A stretch of DNA of 44,389 bases from a virus: IMG/VR virus record IMGVR_UViG_3300031227_000102, positions 1-44,389 of that record; one strand, given 5' to 3'. The position numbers and the translations under genes were made by a program. The notes beneath the pieces were generated by a model. It had not been told where the DNA came from. It worked only from the letters and a program-made list of their open reading frames with translations, and made no database searches. Position 1 is the stretch's first letter, and every line of letters begins with the position of its first letter. This document shows positions 15,144 through 22,150 of this stretch, piece after piece.

Positions 15144-15511
15144 CACTCGCCCTTCCTTCGTATTCGGCCAATGTCCATCCGACGTTCATCGCGGCACTGC
15201 TTCATGTACCCCTCCAGCATCTTGCTAGGGACCATCCCAGCGTTCCGTACAAAGAATCGCATCTGCTTCAGTCTCTCCGATATTGTGTCTATCAGCGCAC
15301 ACACCTTGGAGACCCCGAAGCCCTCCCAGTTATAGAACCGATGCAGCACCACCGAGCACTTCTTACACGCCGACTGTGGCCCACCGTTACGATATGCACA
15401 CCACGCCGTCTTCTTGTCCAACACCTTCTGACAATAAATGCACAGCCTCAGCACCGCTTCCGGGTCCTCCTTACGGGCCTTACCCCTCTTCCCCCTCTTA
15501 CGCACCGCCAT
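15143..15511 (-). CDS. Zinc-binding protein with basic N-terminus
   Basis: About 122 residues from MAVRKRGKRGKARKED. A Cys cluster (LCIYCQKVLDKKTAWCAYRN and SACKKCSVV) resembles the HNH/endonuclease VII-type zinc site, but I see no clear catalytic His-Asn-His. A helical region (SKVCALIDTISERLKQMRFF) follows. Start choice is uncertain by three codons. One of several zinc-ribbon proteins here, and one of those with the basic terminal tag. Confidence 0.65.
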   Translation of the reverse strand: MAVRKRGKRGKARKEDPEAVLRLCIYCQKVLDKKTAWCAYRNGGPQSACKKCSVVLHRFYNWEGFGVSKVCALIDTISERLKQMRFFVRNAGMVPSKMLEGYMKQCRDERRMDIGRIRRKGE

Positions 15512-16001
15512 CATCCACAACTCCCTCCGGCGTACTCAACATCCTTCGCGCCTCACGTGCAGCCATCTCCAATTTGTATACCGTTTCGGTACTTGGTTCT
15601 GTACCCACCCTCTCCGCCAACAACTCCTCCACCGGCAACAACAACCTACGCAACGCCGCCTCCATCCTCGCATCCGGAGCCGCTCCATCCACCAGCTTTA
15701 CGCTCAACGTGATTGGCTCATCGCTCGTAATCTCGTCCAACGTTATTGGCTGGCATTGCTCCCCAGCACACGTAGCACTCCCACCGCACTCTTGGCCACA
15801 CGCGTACCCCCTGGGGTGTGGCTTCGCGTGGAAGCATCTGTTGCACTGCTCCAGGTACACCCCCGCCTTGTTGCACTGCACCAGATCACCTGACTCCTCC
15901 GCATCCTTGATGTCCGTAGCCTTCATGCATTCAGCCAGGTCCTCCACCGTCATCTTGGCTGGAATGATTGCTCCGTCTCCTAGGTCGGTGTACTCAGCCA
16001 T
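15498..16001 (-). CDS. Cys-rich hypothetical protein
   Basis: A 167-residue protein from ATG 16001, which overlaps the upstream stop as TGATG inside the second start-module copy. The middle has eight Cys: LVQCNKAG, LEQCNRCFHAKPHPRGYACG, QECGGSATCAGEQC, likely a zinc or disulfide-rich fold. The C-terminus is helical (ARMEAALRRLLLPVEELLAE). Function unknown. Confidence 0.65.
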   Translation of the reverse strand: MAEYTDLGDGAIIPAKMTVEDLAECMKATDIKDAEESGDLVQCNKAGVYLEQCNRCFHAKPHPRGYACGQECGGSATCAGEQCQPITLDEITSDEPITLSVKLVDGAAPDARMEAALRRLLLPVEELLAERVGTEPSTETVYKLEMAAREARRMLSTPEGVVDDGGA

Positions 16002-16034
16002 CACCCACCCCCCACACGCGCAACAGCTAGCCAA
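15999..16034 (-). repeat. Duplicated translation-start module, copy 2
   Basis: Identical to 14828-14853 over 26 bases, with similarity beyond. Here it encodes the last codons of the 16001-16315 gene (AVARVGGG) and supplies the start of the next gene. Confidence 0.7.
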
Positions 16035-16315
16035 ATCAATCCACATGCCAGCTCTTCATTCTTCGCATACATCGCCCGCCCCACTTCATGCATCATCTCA
16101 CCCACCTCCTTGAACGGAAGCAACGGCATCAACTTCGGCAGTAGGCTACACGCAGCGGCGGGGTCGGACTCGTACGCGGGAACATCGATCTCAAGTGCCG
16201 CGTGAGCGATAATCAGATGGTCGGGGCTGCGGAAGCACGGCACATTGAAAACCTTACCGTCTATCGTCCACCCCGCAAACTCAGCCAATGTCTTACGCCT
16301 CACCAGGTTCCTCAT
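16001..16315 (-). CDS. Hypothetical protein
   Basis: A 104-residue protein, RNLVRRKTLAEFAGWTIDGK, then an aliphatic middle (HAALEIDVPAYESDPAAACS) and a helical end (VGEMMHEVGRAMYAKNEE). It ends in the repeated start module. No family is recognised. Confidence 0.6.
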   Translation of the reverse strand: MRNLVRRKTLAEFAGWTIDGKVFNVPCFRSPDHLIIAHAALEIDVPAYESDPAAACSLLPKLMPLLPFKEVGEMMHEVGRAMYAKNEELACGLIWLAVARVGGG

Positions 16316-16353
16316 CTCAGTCCCCCTACCCTACAGATCCGCCCCCATCTCAT

Positions 16354-16569
16354 CTATCTGCCTGCCTTGCTCCGCCGTTGAACTCCACAATGCATACACC
16401 GCGGTGGTGGGTACTCCTCTCCCGTATTACCATCCCAATCGTGAATTCCGAGACAACATAAAAACGGCTTGTCCATCCACGCCATGCCTCGCATTAAAAA
16501 TCCTGTCTTCCACGACAGCAGCAGTACAACGGCAAACAAAGTCCAATGAATTTCAACCATCCCATTCAT
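16354..16569 (-). CDS. Membrane-anchored zinc-site protein
   Basis: A 71-residue protein with an N-terminal membrane segment (WTLFAVVLLLSW) and a possible zinc site (FLCCLGIHDWDG and PRCMHCGVQRR). The 'GIHDWD...CMHCG' arrangement is seen in small bacterial and phage proteins of unknown function. The basic end would lie in the cytoplasm. Confidence 0.6.
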   Translation of the reverse strand: MNGMVEIHWTLFAVVLLLSWKTGFLMRGMAWMDKPFLCCLGIHDWDGNTGEEYPPPRCMHCGVQRRSKAGR

Positions 16570-16574
16570 CTCCT

Positions 16575-17036
16575 TTACAACAGATCCGCCTTCATCTCAA
16601 TCCACTTTTCCCTGAACCGGCATCGCTTGTACATAGCCAACGCCCGGTAGTTGTCTGTATTCACTTCTGCAATCATCTCCAGGCATCCACCTTGACGCGC
16701 CGCCTTCTTCGCCAACCGTATCGCCGCACGTCCGAACCCCACACCCCATCGCTCCGGATCAATATAAATCCCAAGCCGAGCCCTGCTGCCCTCCTTCTTC
16801 CACGACACGAATCCAACCGGCCCAATCGACAACGCCTCCACGATGTACCGCTGCTCATCCCGCACAATATTCAACATCCATATTGTATGTTCTTCCGGTA
16901 TCGGTGCACGTGCCGTCTTCATGAACTTGAATACCCTGGGATCGGATCGCCACTTGAACAAGCGCTCCGAATCCTCCGGCGTCACACTCCTCAGGCTGAC
17001 CCTACTCACCCCATTCCCAAGTGCTTCATCCATCAT
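16575..17036 (-). CDS. GNAT family N-acetyltransferase (RimJ/RimL-like)
   Basis: A 153-residue acetyltransferase. It begins VSLRSVTPEDSERLFKWRSD, the RimJ/RimL-type N-terminus, and has IGPVGFVSWKKEGSRARLGIYIDPERWGVGFGRAAIRLAK: the strand-4 and acetyl-CoA pyrophosphate-binding motif (here GVGFGRAA in place of QxxGxG/A). ALAMYKRCRFREKWIEMK is the usual C-terminal 'A..lYek.GF.e' motif. It transfers acetyl from acetyl-CoA to an amine; the substrate is unknown. Genes of this type in phages may modify a host protein, toxin or DNA base. It lies in a run of small unknown genes. Confidence 0.85.
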   Translation of the reverse strand: MMDEALGNGVSRVSLRSVTPEDSERLFKWRSDPRVFKFMKTARAPIPEEHTIWMLNIVRDEQRYIVEALSIGPVGFVSWKKEGSRARLGIYIDPERWGVGFGRAAIRLAKKAARQGGCLEMIAEVNTDNYRALAMYKRCRFREKWIEMKADLL

Positions 17037-17293
17037 CTACTACTCCAATTAGCCCCACTACCACAATTGTCTACCCCAACAATCTCCCAGCCTAAACGTT
17101 CGGCCAGGTCCATCGCATCCCACATCGCCAACATCCCACCGACAAACCAATTTCCAAGTCGCATAGGCGTCACCATGTGCGCCGCACCAAACGCACCTTT
17201 ATAATACATACGGGCGTACGCTGTGTGGTAGTCGTATGTGCGGCAGACCCTAACGCGGCACGTCGTTGTACTGAACATCGGCTCCAGTTTCAC
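17033..17293 (-). CDS. Hypothetical protein
   Basis: An 86-residue protein from a GTG coupled to the upstream stop (TAGTG). Segments: CRVRVCRTYDYHTAYARMYY, RLGNWFVGGMLAMWDAMDLA and WEIVGVDNCGSG. No known family. It overlaps the acetyltransferase start by 4 nt. Confidence 0.55.
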   Translation of the reverse strand: MKLEPMFSTTTCRVRVCRTYDYHTAYARMYYKGAFGAAHMVTPMRLGNWFVGGMLAMWDAMDLAERLGWEIVGVDNCGSGANWSSR

Positions 17294-17517
17294 TACTCCC
17301 TATTCCTCCGCTCCGTTGCCCGACGCTGCAGCATCCGCTCCCTCTGCTGATTATGAAATTGGTTCTTCGCCGCCTGCTCCATGTCCGCGTCCACCGTCCC
17401 CTTCTTCTCTTCGATCTTATTGCGGATCATCAGCCTGCTCCCCAATCGCTCATGCTTCTTAGCCAGCCCATCCAGCGCCGTCTGCATTCGCTCTTGGGGT
17501 GTTTCGGGTTTATGCAT
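17293..17517 (-). CDS. Small charged helical protein
   Basis: A 74-residue, highly charged, probably coiled-coil protein: ERMQTALDGLAKKHERLGSR then MEQAAKNQFHNQQRERMLQR. No family is recognised. Confidence 0.55.
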   Translation of the reverse strand: MHKPETPQERMQTALDGLAKKHERLGSRLMIRNKIEEKKGTVDADMEQAAKNQFHNQQRERMLQRRATERRNRE

Positions 17518-17521
17518 GTGC

Positions 17522-17740
17522 CTACACCTCCAGTTCTATCGTAACTGTCGTCCCATCCCCGCAGTCCCCTGCAAGGAATCCAAGTAGGGCTCGGTACATC
17601 TCAGAACAGATGCACTTCCGCATGTCTCCTTTCATCTGCGACGTACACATCTCAGTCACTATCCCATAGAGCTCCAACTCTTCGTCTCTGCCGACCAATA
17701 TCCTCACCAGTGCTATTGAATCCCGCCATGTCAGTTTCAC
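17522..17740 (-). CDS. Hypothetical protein
   Basis: A 72-residue protein from a GTG overlapping the upstream stop (GTGA). KLTWRDSIALVRILVGRDEE then RKCICSEMYRALLGFLAG and TTVTIELEV. No family is recognised. Confidence 0.55.
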   Translation of the reverse strand: MKLTWRDSIALVRILVGRDEELELYGIVTEMCTSQMKGDMRKCICSEMYRALLGFLAGDCGDGTTVTIELEV

Positions 17741-18036
17741 GGCTTATCCCTCACACACGTACAACTGACCAGCTCCGGCTGTGTGTCAGGCCGCAAATCC
17801 AACCGCCCCTCCGCCTCCGCAGCCATCTCCGCCGCAAAGTACCGGTGATCGTACAACACATCACTCAGCTCCTTGCTCGTCCACACCTCATCCTTCAACG
17901 CTCTGCACGTCCACACCTTCTTCAACACCTCCGACGCACCCACCCCCACCCCCATGTCCATCTCAAACTTCCAATACCGTTCGGCATCGTCGCACACGTT
18001 GTCAGGCATCCGGACTACCATCGTCAGTATTTTCAT
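17737..18036 (-). CDS. Hypothetical protein
   Basis: A 99-residue protein (KILTMVVRMPDNVCDDAERY, ASEVLKKVWTCRALKDEVW, YFAAEMAAEAEGRLDLRPDT). Its start ATG follows GGGGAGCAGG. No family is recognised. Confidence 0.55.
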   Translation of the reverse strand: MKILTMVVRMPDNVCDDAERYWKFEMDMGVGVGASEVLKKVWTCRALKDEVWTSKELSDVLYDHRYFAAEMAAEAEGRLDLRPDTQPELVSCTCVRDKP

Positions 18037-18046
18037 CCTGCTCCCC

Positions 18047-18145
18047 TTACTCGTCGGACGCTGGTGTCGAGTGTCTACGCATCTGCGGCACCAGACCCTT
18101 CATGTAGCACACGTCCCCAAGCGCAAACTTGAATTCCAGCTGCAT
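18047..18145 (-). CDS. Very small ORF (32 residues)
   Basis: The ORF MQLEFKFALGDVCYMKGLVP... ends HSTPASDE. It starts at an ATG that overlaps the upstream stop as TAATG and has GGAGG upstream. The 'F..GD..Y.kg' pattern resembles the start of small SH3-like modules. Support comes only from coupling and the ribosome binding site. Confidence 0.45.
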   Translation of the reverse strand: MQLEFKFALGDVCYMKGLVPQMRRHSTPASDE

Positions 18146-18468
18146 TACCCATCCTCCTTTTTTGCTTCTTTGATCTTATCCATCGCCCACCCCAACTCCT
18201 CCAGCTCTTCCTTAAAGCTGACCTGCAATGCATCGTTGAGCATCTTGCCAAGCATGTCCGCGACATCCGCAACGGGCAGGAACTCCACGATCTTCCTCGC
18301 TACTCGCGTCCCGCCCACCAGCTTCACGCTGGCCTTGATTATGATGTTCTTGCGCTCCCCCTCCTCGCCCTCTCCCCCCGTCTCCCAATCGACCTCCACG
18401 TAGCAATGCTTGCCCACGTACCCATCGACAACCAGCTTCTTCAACTGTTCGGTTTCTTCCTGCTTCAT
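18145..18468 (-). CDS. Hypothetical protein
   Basis: A 107-residue protein. The ATG at 18468 (MKQEETEQL) is preferred because it overlaps the upstream stop as TAATG with GGAGG upstream. Acidic middle (WETGGEGEEGERKNIIIKAS), then helical (DVADMLGKMLNDALQVSFKE). Function unknown. Confidence 0.6.
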   Translation of the reverse strand: MKQEETEQLKKLVVDGYVGKHCYVEVDWETGGEGEEGERKNIIIKASVKLVGGTRVARKIVEFLPVADVADMLGKMLNDALQVSFKEELEELGWAMDKIKEAKKEDG

Positions 18469-18803
18469 TACAACATCCTCCAAGCCCTGTTAGGCAACAA
18501 CCCCAACAAGTACGAGTACTCTTCCAGAGCAACGAGAAAGCCAGCCTCGTCTACGACCTTGTCCGTGCAGCTGCTCCAATACGTGGCATCACGGGCATCT
18601 TGGTACGGTGTTCCCCTGCATCCGCTTTGATTTGTGTCAACGTAGATCGGGCACTCATAGCAAACGACCAGACCGCCTGCCTCCTCCCGAAACGACCGAC
18701 ACAGTGGGCAGCTCCTTTGACCCAGGTTCTTCCCCTCCCCCTCACAAATGCTCAGCCATTTCTTGCACGACGCCAGCAAAGCTTTCAGCGCTTCATCCGT
18801 CAC
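18468..18803 (-). CDS. Cys-rich hypothetical protein
   Basis: A 111-residue protein from a GTG start. The Cys pattern is RSCPLCRSF, VVCYECPIYVDTNQSGCRGTPY, which is common in small phage zinc-binding proteins ('CPLC..f....C..CPi...tg..C..tPy'). Downstream is a helical end. Function unknown. Confidence 0.65.
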   Translation of the reverse strand: MTDEALKALLASCKKWLSICEGEGKNLGQRSCPLCRSFREEAGGLVVCYECPIYVDTNQSGCRGTPYQDARDATYWSSCTDKVVDEAGFLVALEEYSYLLGLLPNRAWRML

Positions 18804-19237
18804 TTCCCCTTCTCCTTCCTCTTCTTCTCCTCAGCAGTTTTTGCTTTTGCTTTTGCAGCCTTCAGATTCTTCTTGGCTACAACAACCGCAGCCTCGGCTC
18901 TCTTCAGCTCCTCCTCGCAATGCTTCACATTCATGGTAAGCACTGTCGAAGTGTCGCCCGTCAGGAGCTTCGTCTGCGCCAACAGCAACTGCGCCATCCT
19001 CCCTTGCGCCCTTTCCACTGCAGCCTTTTGGTTCGGAGCATCCTCCCCCATCTTAGCCCGTACAGCTATGGAACGTTGGTTGCGGGCAATCAGCTTCTCG
19101 CAACCCTTGATCCCCTTCTTGATTTTCTGTCTGGCTTCCTCCTCGACACTGATCGTCCTCGGCCCGCTCTCCCTTGCGAACGCTCCACACGACATCGCCA
19201 GCACCAACACCCCTACCACTCCCAACATCTTACGCAT
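18800..19237 (-). CDS. Exported coiled-coil protein
   Basis: The ATG at 19237 is chosen because the codons before it contain the ribosome binding site GGAGGAG. The product (145 residues) has a signal peptide, MRKMLGVVGVLVLAMSCGAFA, with an AxA-type cleavage site after the last A. The rest is a long charged coiled coil ending in Lys/Ala/Glu repeats (AAKAKAKTAEEKKRKEKGK). The Cys is not in a good lipobox. A periplasmic role such as a spanin-like part is possible, but no partner gene is seen. Confidence 0.6.
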   Translation of the reverse strand: MRKMLGVVGVLVLAMSCGAFARESGPRTISVEEEARQKIKKGIKGCEKLIARNQRSIAVRAKMGEDAPNQKAAVERAQGRMAQLLLAQTKLLTGDTSTVLTMNVKHCEEELKRAEAAVVVAKKNLKAAKAKAKTAEEKKRKEKGK

Positions 19238-19255
19238 CGCACTCTCCTCCTCCAT

Positions 19256-19489
19256 CTAATGAATACAGTGACTGACATCGTAGGCCGCTTCCACAAGCAG
19301 CCCAAGCAAGATCCGCAAGTCCGGCTTGCTAGCCTTCATCGCCCGGACCTCCTTGTCATTGATGAAAATCTTCACCGCGTACCTACGCCTCTTCCCGGTG
19401 CCGAGGAGCTTCCAGTCCGTACCCCGTTCCCGCGTCTCCCCTTTCGTTGGTACCGGTAGACTTCCTTCTCCCGTCATCTTCCTCGCCAT
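19256..19489 (-). CDS. Hypothetical protein
   Basis: A 77-residue protein from ATG 19489 (MARKMTGEGSLPVP), coupled to the upstream stop as TGATG. A basic core (TGKRRRYAVKIFINDKEVRA) is followed by a helical end (DLRILLGLLVEAAYDVSHC). No family is recognised. Confidence 0.55.
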   Translation of the reverse strand: MARKMTGEGSLPVPTKGETRERGTDWKLLGTGKRRRYAVKIFINDKEVRAMKASKPDLRILLGLLVEAAYDVSHCIH

Positions 19490-19749
19490 CACCCCACCCA
19501 CTTCGTACCGTGCTTGAGGCATTGCTCGGTTACTGCCTGAAGCATTTTCATCTCCGCCATCGCTTCATTCATGCGTGTTACCGCCCTCTTCAACATCCAA
19601 TGCAAACACTCCGGGCACGTAACACGCCCAACCACCTGAGTACTCTTATCACGCGAATCGAAAGATCCACCGCACTCACGACGTGACTCACATTCCGGAC
19701 CGCCGTACTGATAATTGAAAAGGTGCACCATTGATTTGTCCCCAGCCAT
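19489..19749 (-). CDS. Small zinc-binding protein
   Basis: An 86-residue protein. Cys residues in GGPECESRRECGGSF and VTCPECLHWMLKRA could form one zinc site. The rest is helical (RMNEAMAEMKMLQAVTEQ). It starts one codon downstream of the clamp-like gene stop. Function unknown. Confidence 0.6.
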   Translation of the reverse strand: MAGDKSMVHLFNYQYGGPECESRRECGGSFDSRDKSTQVVGRVTCPECLHWMLKRAVTRMNEAMAEMKMLQAVTEQCLKHGTKWVG

Positions 19750-20471
19750 TACACCCTCCTGATTTTCTTCACGAGCTTACGCGCCAGCTTCTTGACCATA
19801 CCAAGCACGCCCTGCTCCCATTTGATCCGCTCCAGCCACTGCCCCTTGGTATCGAATGCAGTGATGGCTCCGAGCGCATGTTGTCCGGTGGTCCAGTTCC
19901 GGCACCGCGCCAACACCCCCCGCCCCTCCGTATTGATTTCAAGGAAGACTGGGTTGTAGTCACCCTTGTCGGGGCACGCTGCCTCTAGAGCTTGCAGGAG
20001 ATGTATCAAGTCCTTCCGGTTGAGGCACACACGTACCGGCGCCCCCTCCCCCGCAATCTTTCGCACCGTTTCCTTCCAGTCCGGGTACACCTCATGCTTG
20101 GGCAGCGTTGCATTCGTAGTAGGGTCCCCCCTCGCATCCACACTCGTGAACCCCACCCTCCGCGCGTCCTTCACCCTTGCCACTGCTACGTGTTGCAGCT
20201 GCGTCCGTTTATCCTTGGGGAGATGTCGGATTGCCCGTTCCACACTGTCAACAGGCACCACGAGGCCATCAGTAGGGACCTCGAGAAGATCCACCGCCGC
20301 AGTTGGGAAGTGCACTCGTCCTTCATCGCATGGGGATACTGCCATGAGAACCTTGCCGTTGCCGGCCACAGTCCCACCGTCCCTCTCAATGCGTACCCCA
20401 TTCAGCCCCCTATCGAATCCGTCCTTACTCGCTACCTGCACCACTCGCAGGTTTGCCTTGCTCAGCAGCAT
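19749..20471 (-). CDS. Sliding-clamp (DnaN)-like protein
   Basis: A 240-residue protein from ATG 20471 with GGAGGAG upstream. Clamp-like signs: VRIERDGGTVAGNGKVLMAV (like 'i.i...g.l.atdg.rla'), PVDSVERAIRHLPKD, and KHEVYPDWKETVRKIA, which parallels the 'FPDyr.viP' segment of beta clamps, followed by a helix starting CLNRKDLIHLLQALEAA. NPVFLEINTEGRGVLARC would be the matching beta strand. It would tether the phage polymerase to DNA. It is shorter than a bacterial beta clamp (about 370), so it may be a two-domain form. It ends in the basic tag KLVKKIRRV. Family assignment is from pattern only. Confidence 0.5.
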   Translation of the reverse strand: MLLSKANLRVVQVASKDGFDRGLNGVRIERDGGTVAGNGKVLMAVSPCDEGRVHFPTAAVDLLEVPTDGLVVPVDSVERAIRHLPKDKRTQLQHVAVARVKDARRVGFTSVDARGDPTTNATLPKHEVYPDWKETVRKIAGEGAPVRVCLNRKDLIHLLQALEAACPDKGDYNPVFLEINTEGRGVLARCRNWTTGQHALGAITAFDTKGQWLERIKWEQGVLGMVKKLARKLVKKIRRV

Positions 20472-20673
20472 CCTTGTCTCCTCCAACTATGATGCTATGC
20501 GCATTGTTCCGAAGGCATCTGGCGCACACATCCTCGCTGCCCGCACCGTTCGGAGCCGTTGCCAACCTCCAACCCTTACCCAGCGCGCCCTTCTTTGCGC
20601 TCTCCATCCCTCCATGCACCTGCACCGTCCGCCCGCACCGATCACACCGCACAATGAACACCGCTTCTCTCAT
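20425..20673 (-). CDS. Zinc-ribbon protein
   Basis: An 82-residue protein from ATG 20673, which overlaps the upstream stop as ATGA. A zinc ribbon is formed by FIVRCDRCGRTVQV and EDVCARCLRNN. Its last 15 codons overlap the clamp-like gene start. A longer frame to 20817 exists, but the coupled 50-codon gene explains that region better. Confidence 0.6.
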   Translation of the reverse strand: MREAVFIVRCDRCGRTVQVHGGMESAKKGALGKGWRLATAPNGAGSEDVCARCLRNNAHSIIVGGDKDAAEQGKPASGAGSE

Positions 20674-20822
20674 GCATGCCTCCCCAACCACATCAATGAC
20701 CGCCGCACCCAATGCCAAGACAACGGTGGGGCATTCCAAAGACTTCGTTTCAACTGCTCGCATGCCAGTGCAAATCTTCGCAGATGCCAAATCAACGTCC
20801 CTTTTGGGTACTGCCAACTCAC
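20670..20822 (-). CDS. Small Trp/Arg-rich protein
   Basis: A 50-residue ORF too short to be obvious: starts at GTG (20820-20822), which overlaps the upstream stop as GTGA with AGGAGG upstream, and ends with an ATGA overlap. The product (WHLRRFALACEQLKRSLWN, SWHWVRRSLMWLGRHA) is basic and Trp-rich, perhaps membrane- or nucleic-acid-binding. Supported by coupling at both ends. Confidence 0.45.
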   Translation of the reverse strand: MSWQYPKGTLIWHLRRFALACEQLKRSLWNAPPLSWHWVRRSLMWLGRHA

Positions 20823-21124
20823 CTCATCAACCTCCTGAATCGTTTGACCTCATCCACTGAGTACCTCTTCCTCAACGTCTCAATCCCTCGCAAGAAAACC
20901 CGCTTGACCACGATCACCTTGCCCAGCATCTTCCACGTCCGACCAGAGCTGTTCCATTCTGCATCTTCCTCAGAGTCGGCCCATGTTTTGAGCACCTCCT
21001 TTATCTTCGCAACCCACTTCATCGGACCTCCGACCAGTACCTCCTTTGTATCCTCGTCGTACCGGATTCCCACCACCCAATCGCTCAACCCGTCAACGTC
21101 CCTCACCATGTATTTATACCTCAT
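20819..21124 (-). CDS. Hypothetical protein, first gene after the large inverted repeat
   Basis: A 101-residue protein: RYKYMVRDVDGLSDWVVGIR, VLVGGPMKWVAKIKEVLKTW and a basic end (VDEVKRFRRLMR). GGAGGGG lies ahead of the ATG. It is the first gene downstream of the 21.14-21.29 kb element, so it is probably the promoter-proximal gene of the small-gene operon. Confidence 0.6.
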   Translation of the reverse strand: MRYKYMVRDVDGLSDWVVGIRYDEDTKEVLVGGPMKWVAKIKEVLKTWADSEEDAEWNSSGRTWKMLGKVIVVKRVFLRGIETLRKRYSVDEVKRFRRLMR

Positions 21125-21139
21125 CCGCCCCTCCTACGC

Positions 21140-21293
21140 CAAAACGCCATGGCTGTGGACCCCTATGGGTCCCCCCTTGTCACAGAGGGCAGATACACGT
21201 AGTGAATAAGACTTTTTCTTTATTATTATATAAATTAACAAATTATAAATAGGTGGGACCCCCCCTATAGGGGTCCATTGCCATGGCGTTTTG
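21140..21293. repeat. Large inverted repeat around an AT-rich core (possible promoter region or origin)
   Basis: Outer arms CAAAACGCCATGG (21140-21152) and CCATGGCGTTTTG (21281-21293) are perfect complements and extend inward with few mismatches to about 35-40 bp. Each arm contains its own palindrome (GGACCC-CTAT-GGGTCC on the left, GGACCCC...AGGGGTCC on the right). The core, about 21198-21252, is almost pure A/T in a GC-rich genome and holds two TATAAT hexamers on the minus strand. It is the largest gene-free structured site between 41 kb and 3 kb and directly follows the sigma-factor gene. Confidence 0.85.
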
Positions 21294-21300
21294 CCTGCAC

Positions 21301-21900
21301 TCATCTGCGACCCCCCTTCAAGCTAGCAGTGCAATGGGCGTGGAGCTTTCGTCGTACGCCCCTCCACCGACCCCATGCCTTCGTAGTCGACATCCCCAGG
21401 ATACGCCCGATCTCGCGAAAACTTAACGCTTGAAAAACGTACATCAAGACGATCCTACGCTCGGTGTCGGTATCGAGTATGCCGAGCATCCTGTCGACCG
21501 ACTCCTCCGACACCATATCCTGGAGTGAAGTAGAGGGGGTCGCGTGTCGGAGAGCGGTGGGCATGTTGCGTGAGAGCTCCATGAGTTTGGGCACGTCGAA
21601 GCCCGCACGGGTCTTGCTCCCCAACCGGCTGCGGGTCCAGTCGCGTATTGCGCCCTGCACTCGCTTGCCCGCATACGTCTTGAACGTCGCTCCTCCGGAC
21701 GGCTTCCACCTCTTCGCTGCTCCCACCAAAGCCAACAGCGCATCCCCGCGCAAATCATCGAGGTCCGCGCTGCTTACTTGCAACCGTCGGGCGTACAACC
21801 TCACCATCCAATTGACCAGCCACACGTACTCCTCCGCATCGACCCCCTCCTCCCCCTCCGCACCCTCAACGTCCTCAACGTCCTCAACACGCTCAGGCAC
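21301..21900 (-). CDS. Sigma-70 family RNA polymerase sigma factor
   Basis: About 199 residues from a GTG at 21900; an upstream ATG (21939) is an alternative. Region 2 is clear: YVWLVNWMVRLYARRLQVSS, DLDDLRGDALLALVGAAKRW, then GATFKTYAGKRVQGAIRDWTRSRLG, matching FliA/SigB-type 'DLddL.qdG..gL..A..rFdp..g..F.tYA..rIrGai.d..R'. Region 4 is TERRIVLMYVFQALSFREIG followed by RILGMSTTKAWGRWRGVRRKL, a helix-turn-helix for the -35 box. An acidic low-complexity stretch (VEDVEDVEGAEGEEGVDAEE) precedes region 2. It should redirect host RNA polymerase to phage promoters. The AT-rich inverted repeat lies right after its stop. Confidence 0.85.
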   Translation of the reverse strand: MPERVEDVEDVEGAEGEEGVDAEEYVWLVNWMVRLYARRLQVSSADLDDLRGDALLALVGAAKRWKPSGGATFKTYAGKRVQGAIRDWTRSRLGSKTRAGFDVPKLMELSRNMPTALRHATPSTSLQDMVSEESVDRMLGILDTDTERRIVLMYVFQALSFREIGRILGMSTTKAWGRWRGVRRKLHAHCTASLKGGRR

Positions 21901-22150
21901 CTCGCACAGCCTTCTTGAGCTCGTCGAGACTTTGTTCATGATCTGACTTGCGGTGCTCCCGCTCAACAGCCAGCATCTCGCGGCCCTTGCGAACGAAGCG
22001 GGCTAGGCGATTCCATTTTGCGTTCTCGTCAATCTCCTGAGCCCCTTGGTATTTGGTAACCGTCAACTTGCACGACGGGCAGCGAACGCACCCACAGTAG
22101 GTATCTGTCACCGGGGTACGCCCACACAGCGGGCACTTCGCAAGCTTCAC
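21893..22150 (-). CDS. Lar-like (restriction alleviation) zinc protein
   Basis: An 85-residue protein from a GTG (22148-22150) overlapping the upstream stop as GTGA. VKLAKCPLCGRTPVTDTYCG, then VRCPSCKLTVTKYQGAQEID and AKWNRLARFVRKG follow the Lar family layout 'lkpCPfCGg......vrC..Cg......eAi..WN.r'. Lar of Rac prophage eases type I restriction by enhancing host methylation. Many phage proteins share this zinc ribbon plus WN motif without tested function. The helical, charged C-terminus is longer than in Lar. Confidence 0.65.
   Translation of the reverse strand: MKLAKCPLCGRTPVTDTYCGCVRCPSCKLTVTKYQGAQEIDENAKWNRLARFVRKGREMLAVEREHRKSDHEQSLDELKKAVRGA

Noticed and set aside
21244-21251. T4-late-like promoter TATAAATA
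   Set aside because: It lies on the plus strand, which has no supported genes downstream, and can arise by chance in an AT-rich core.
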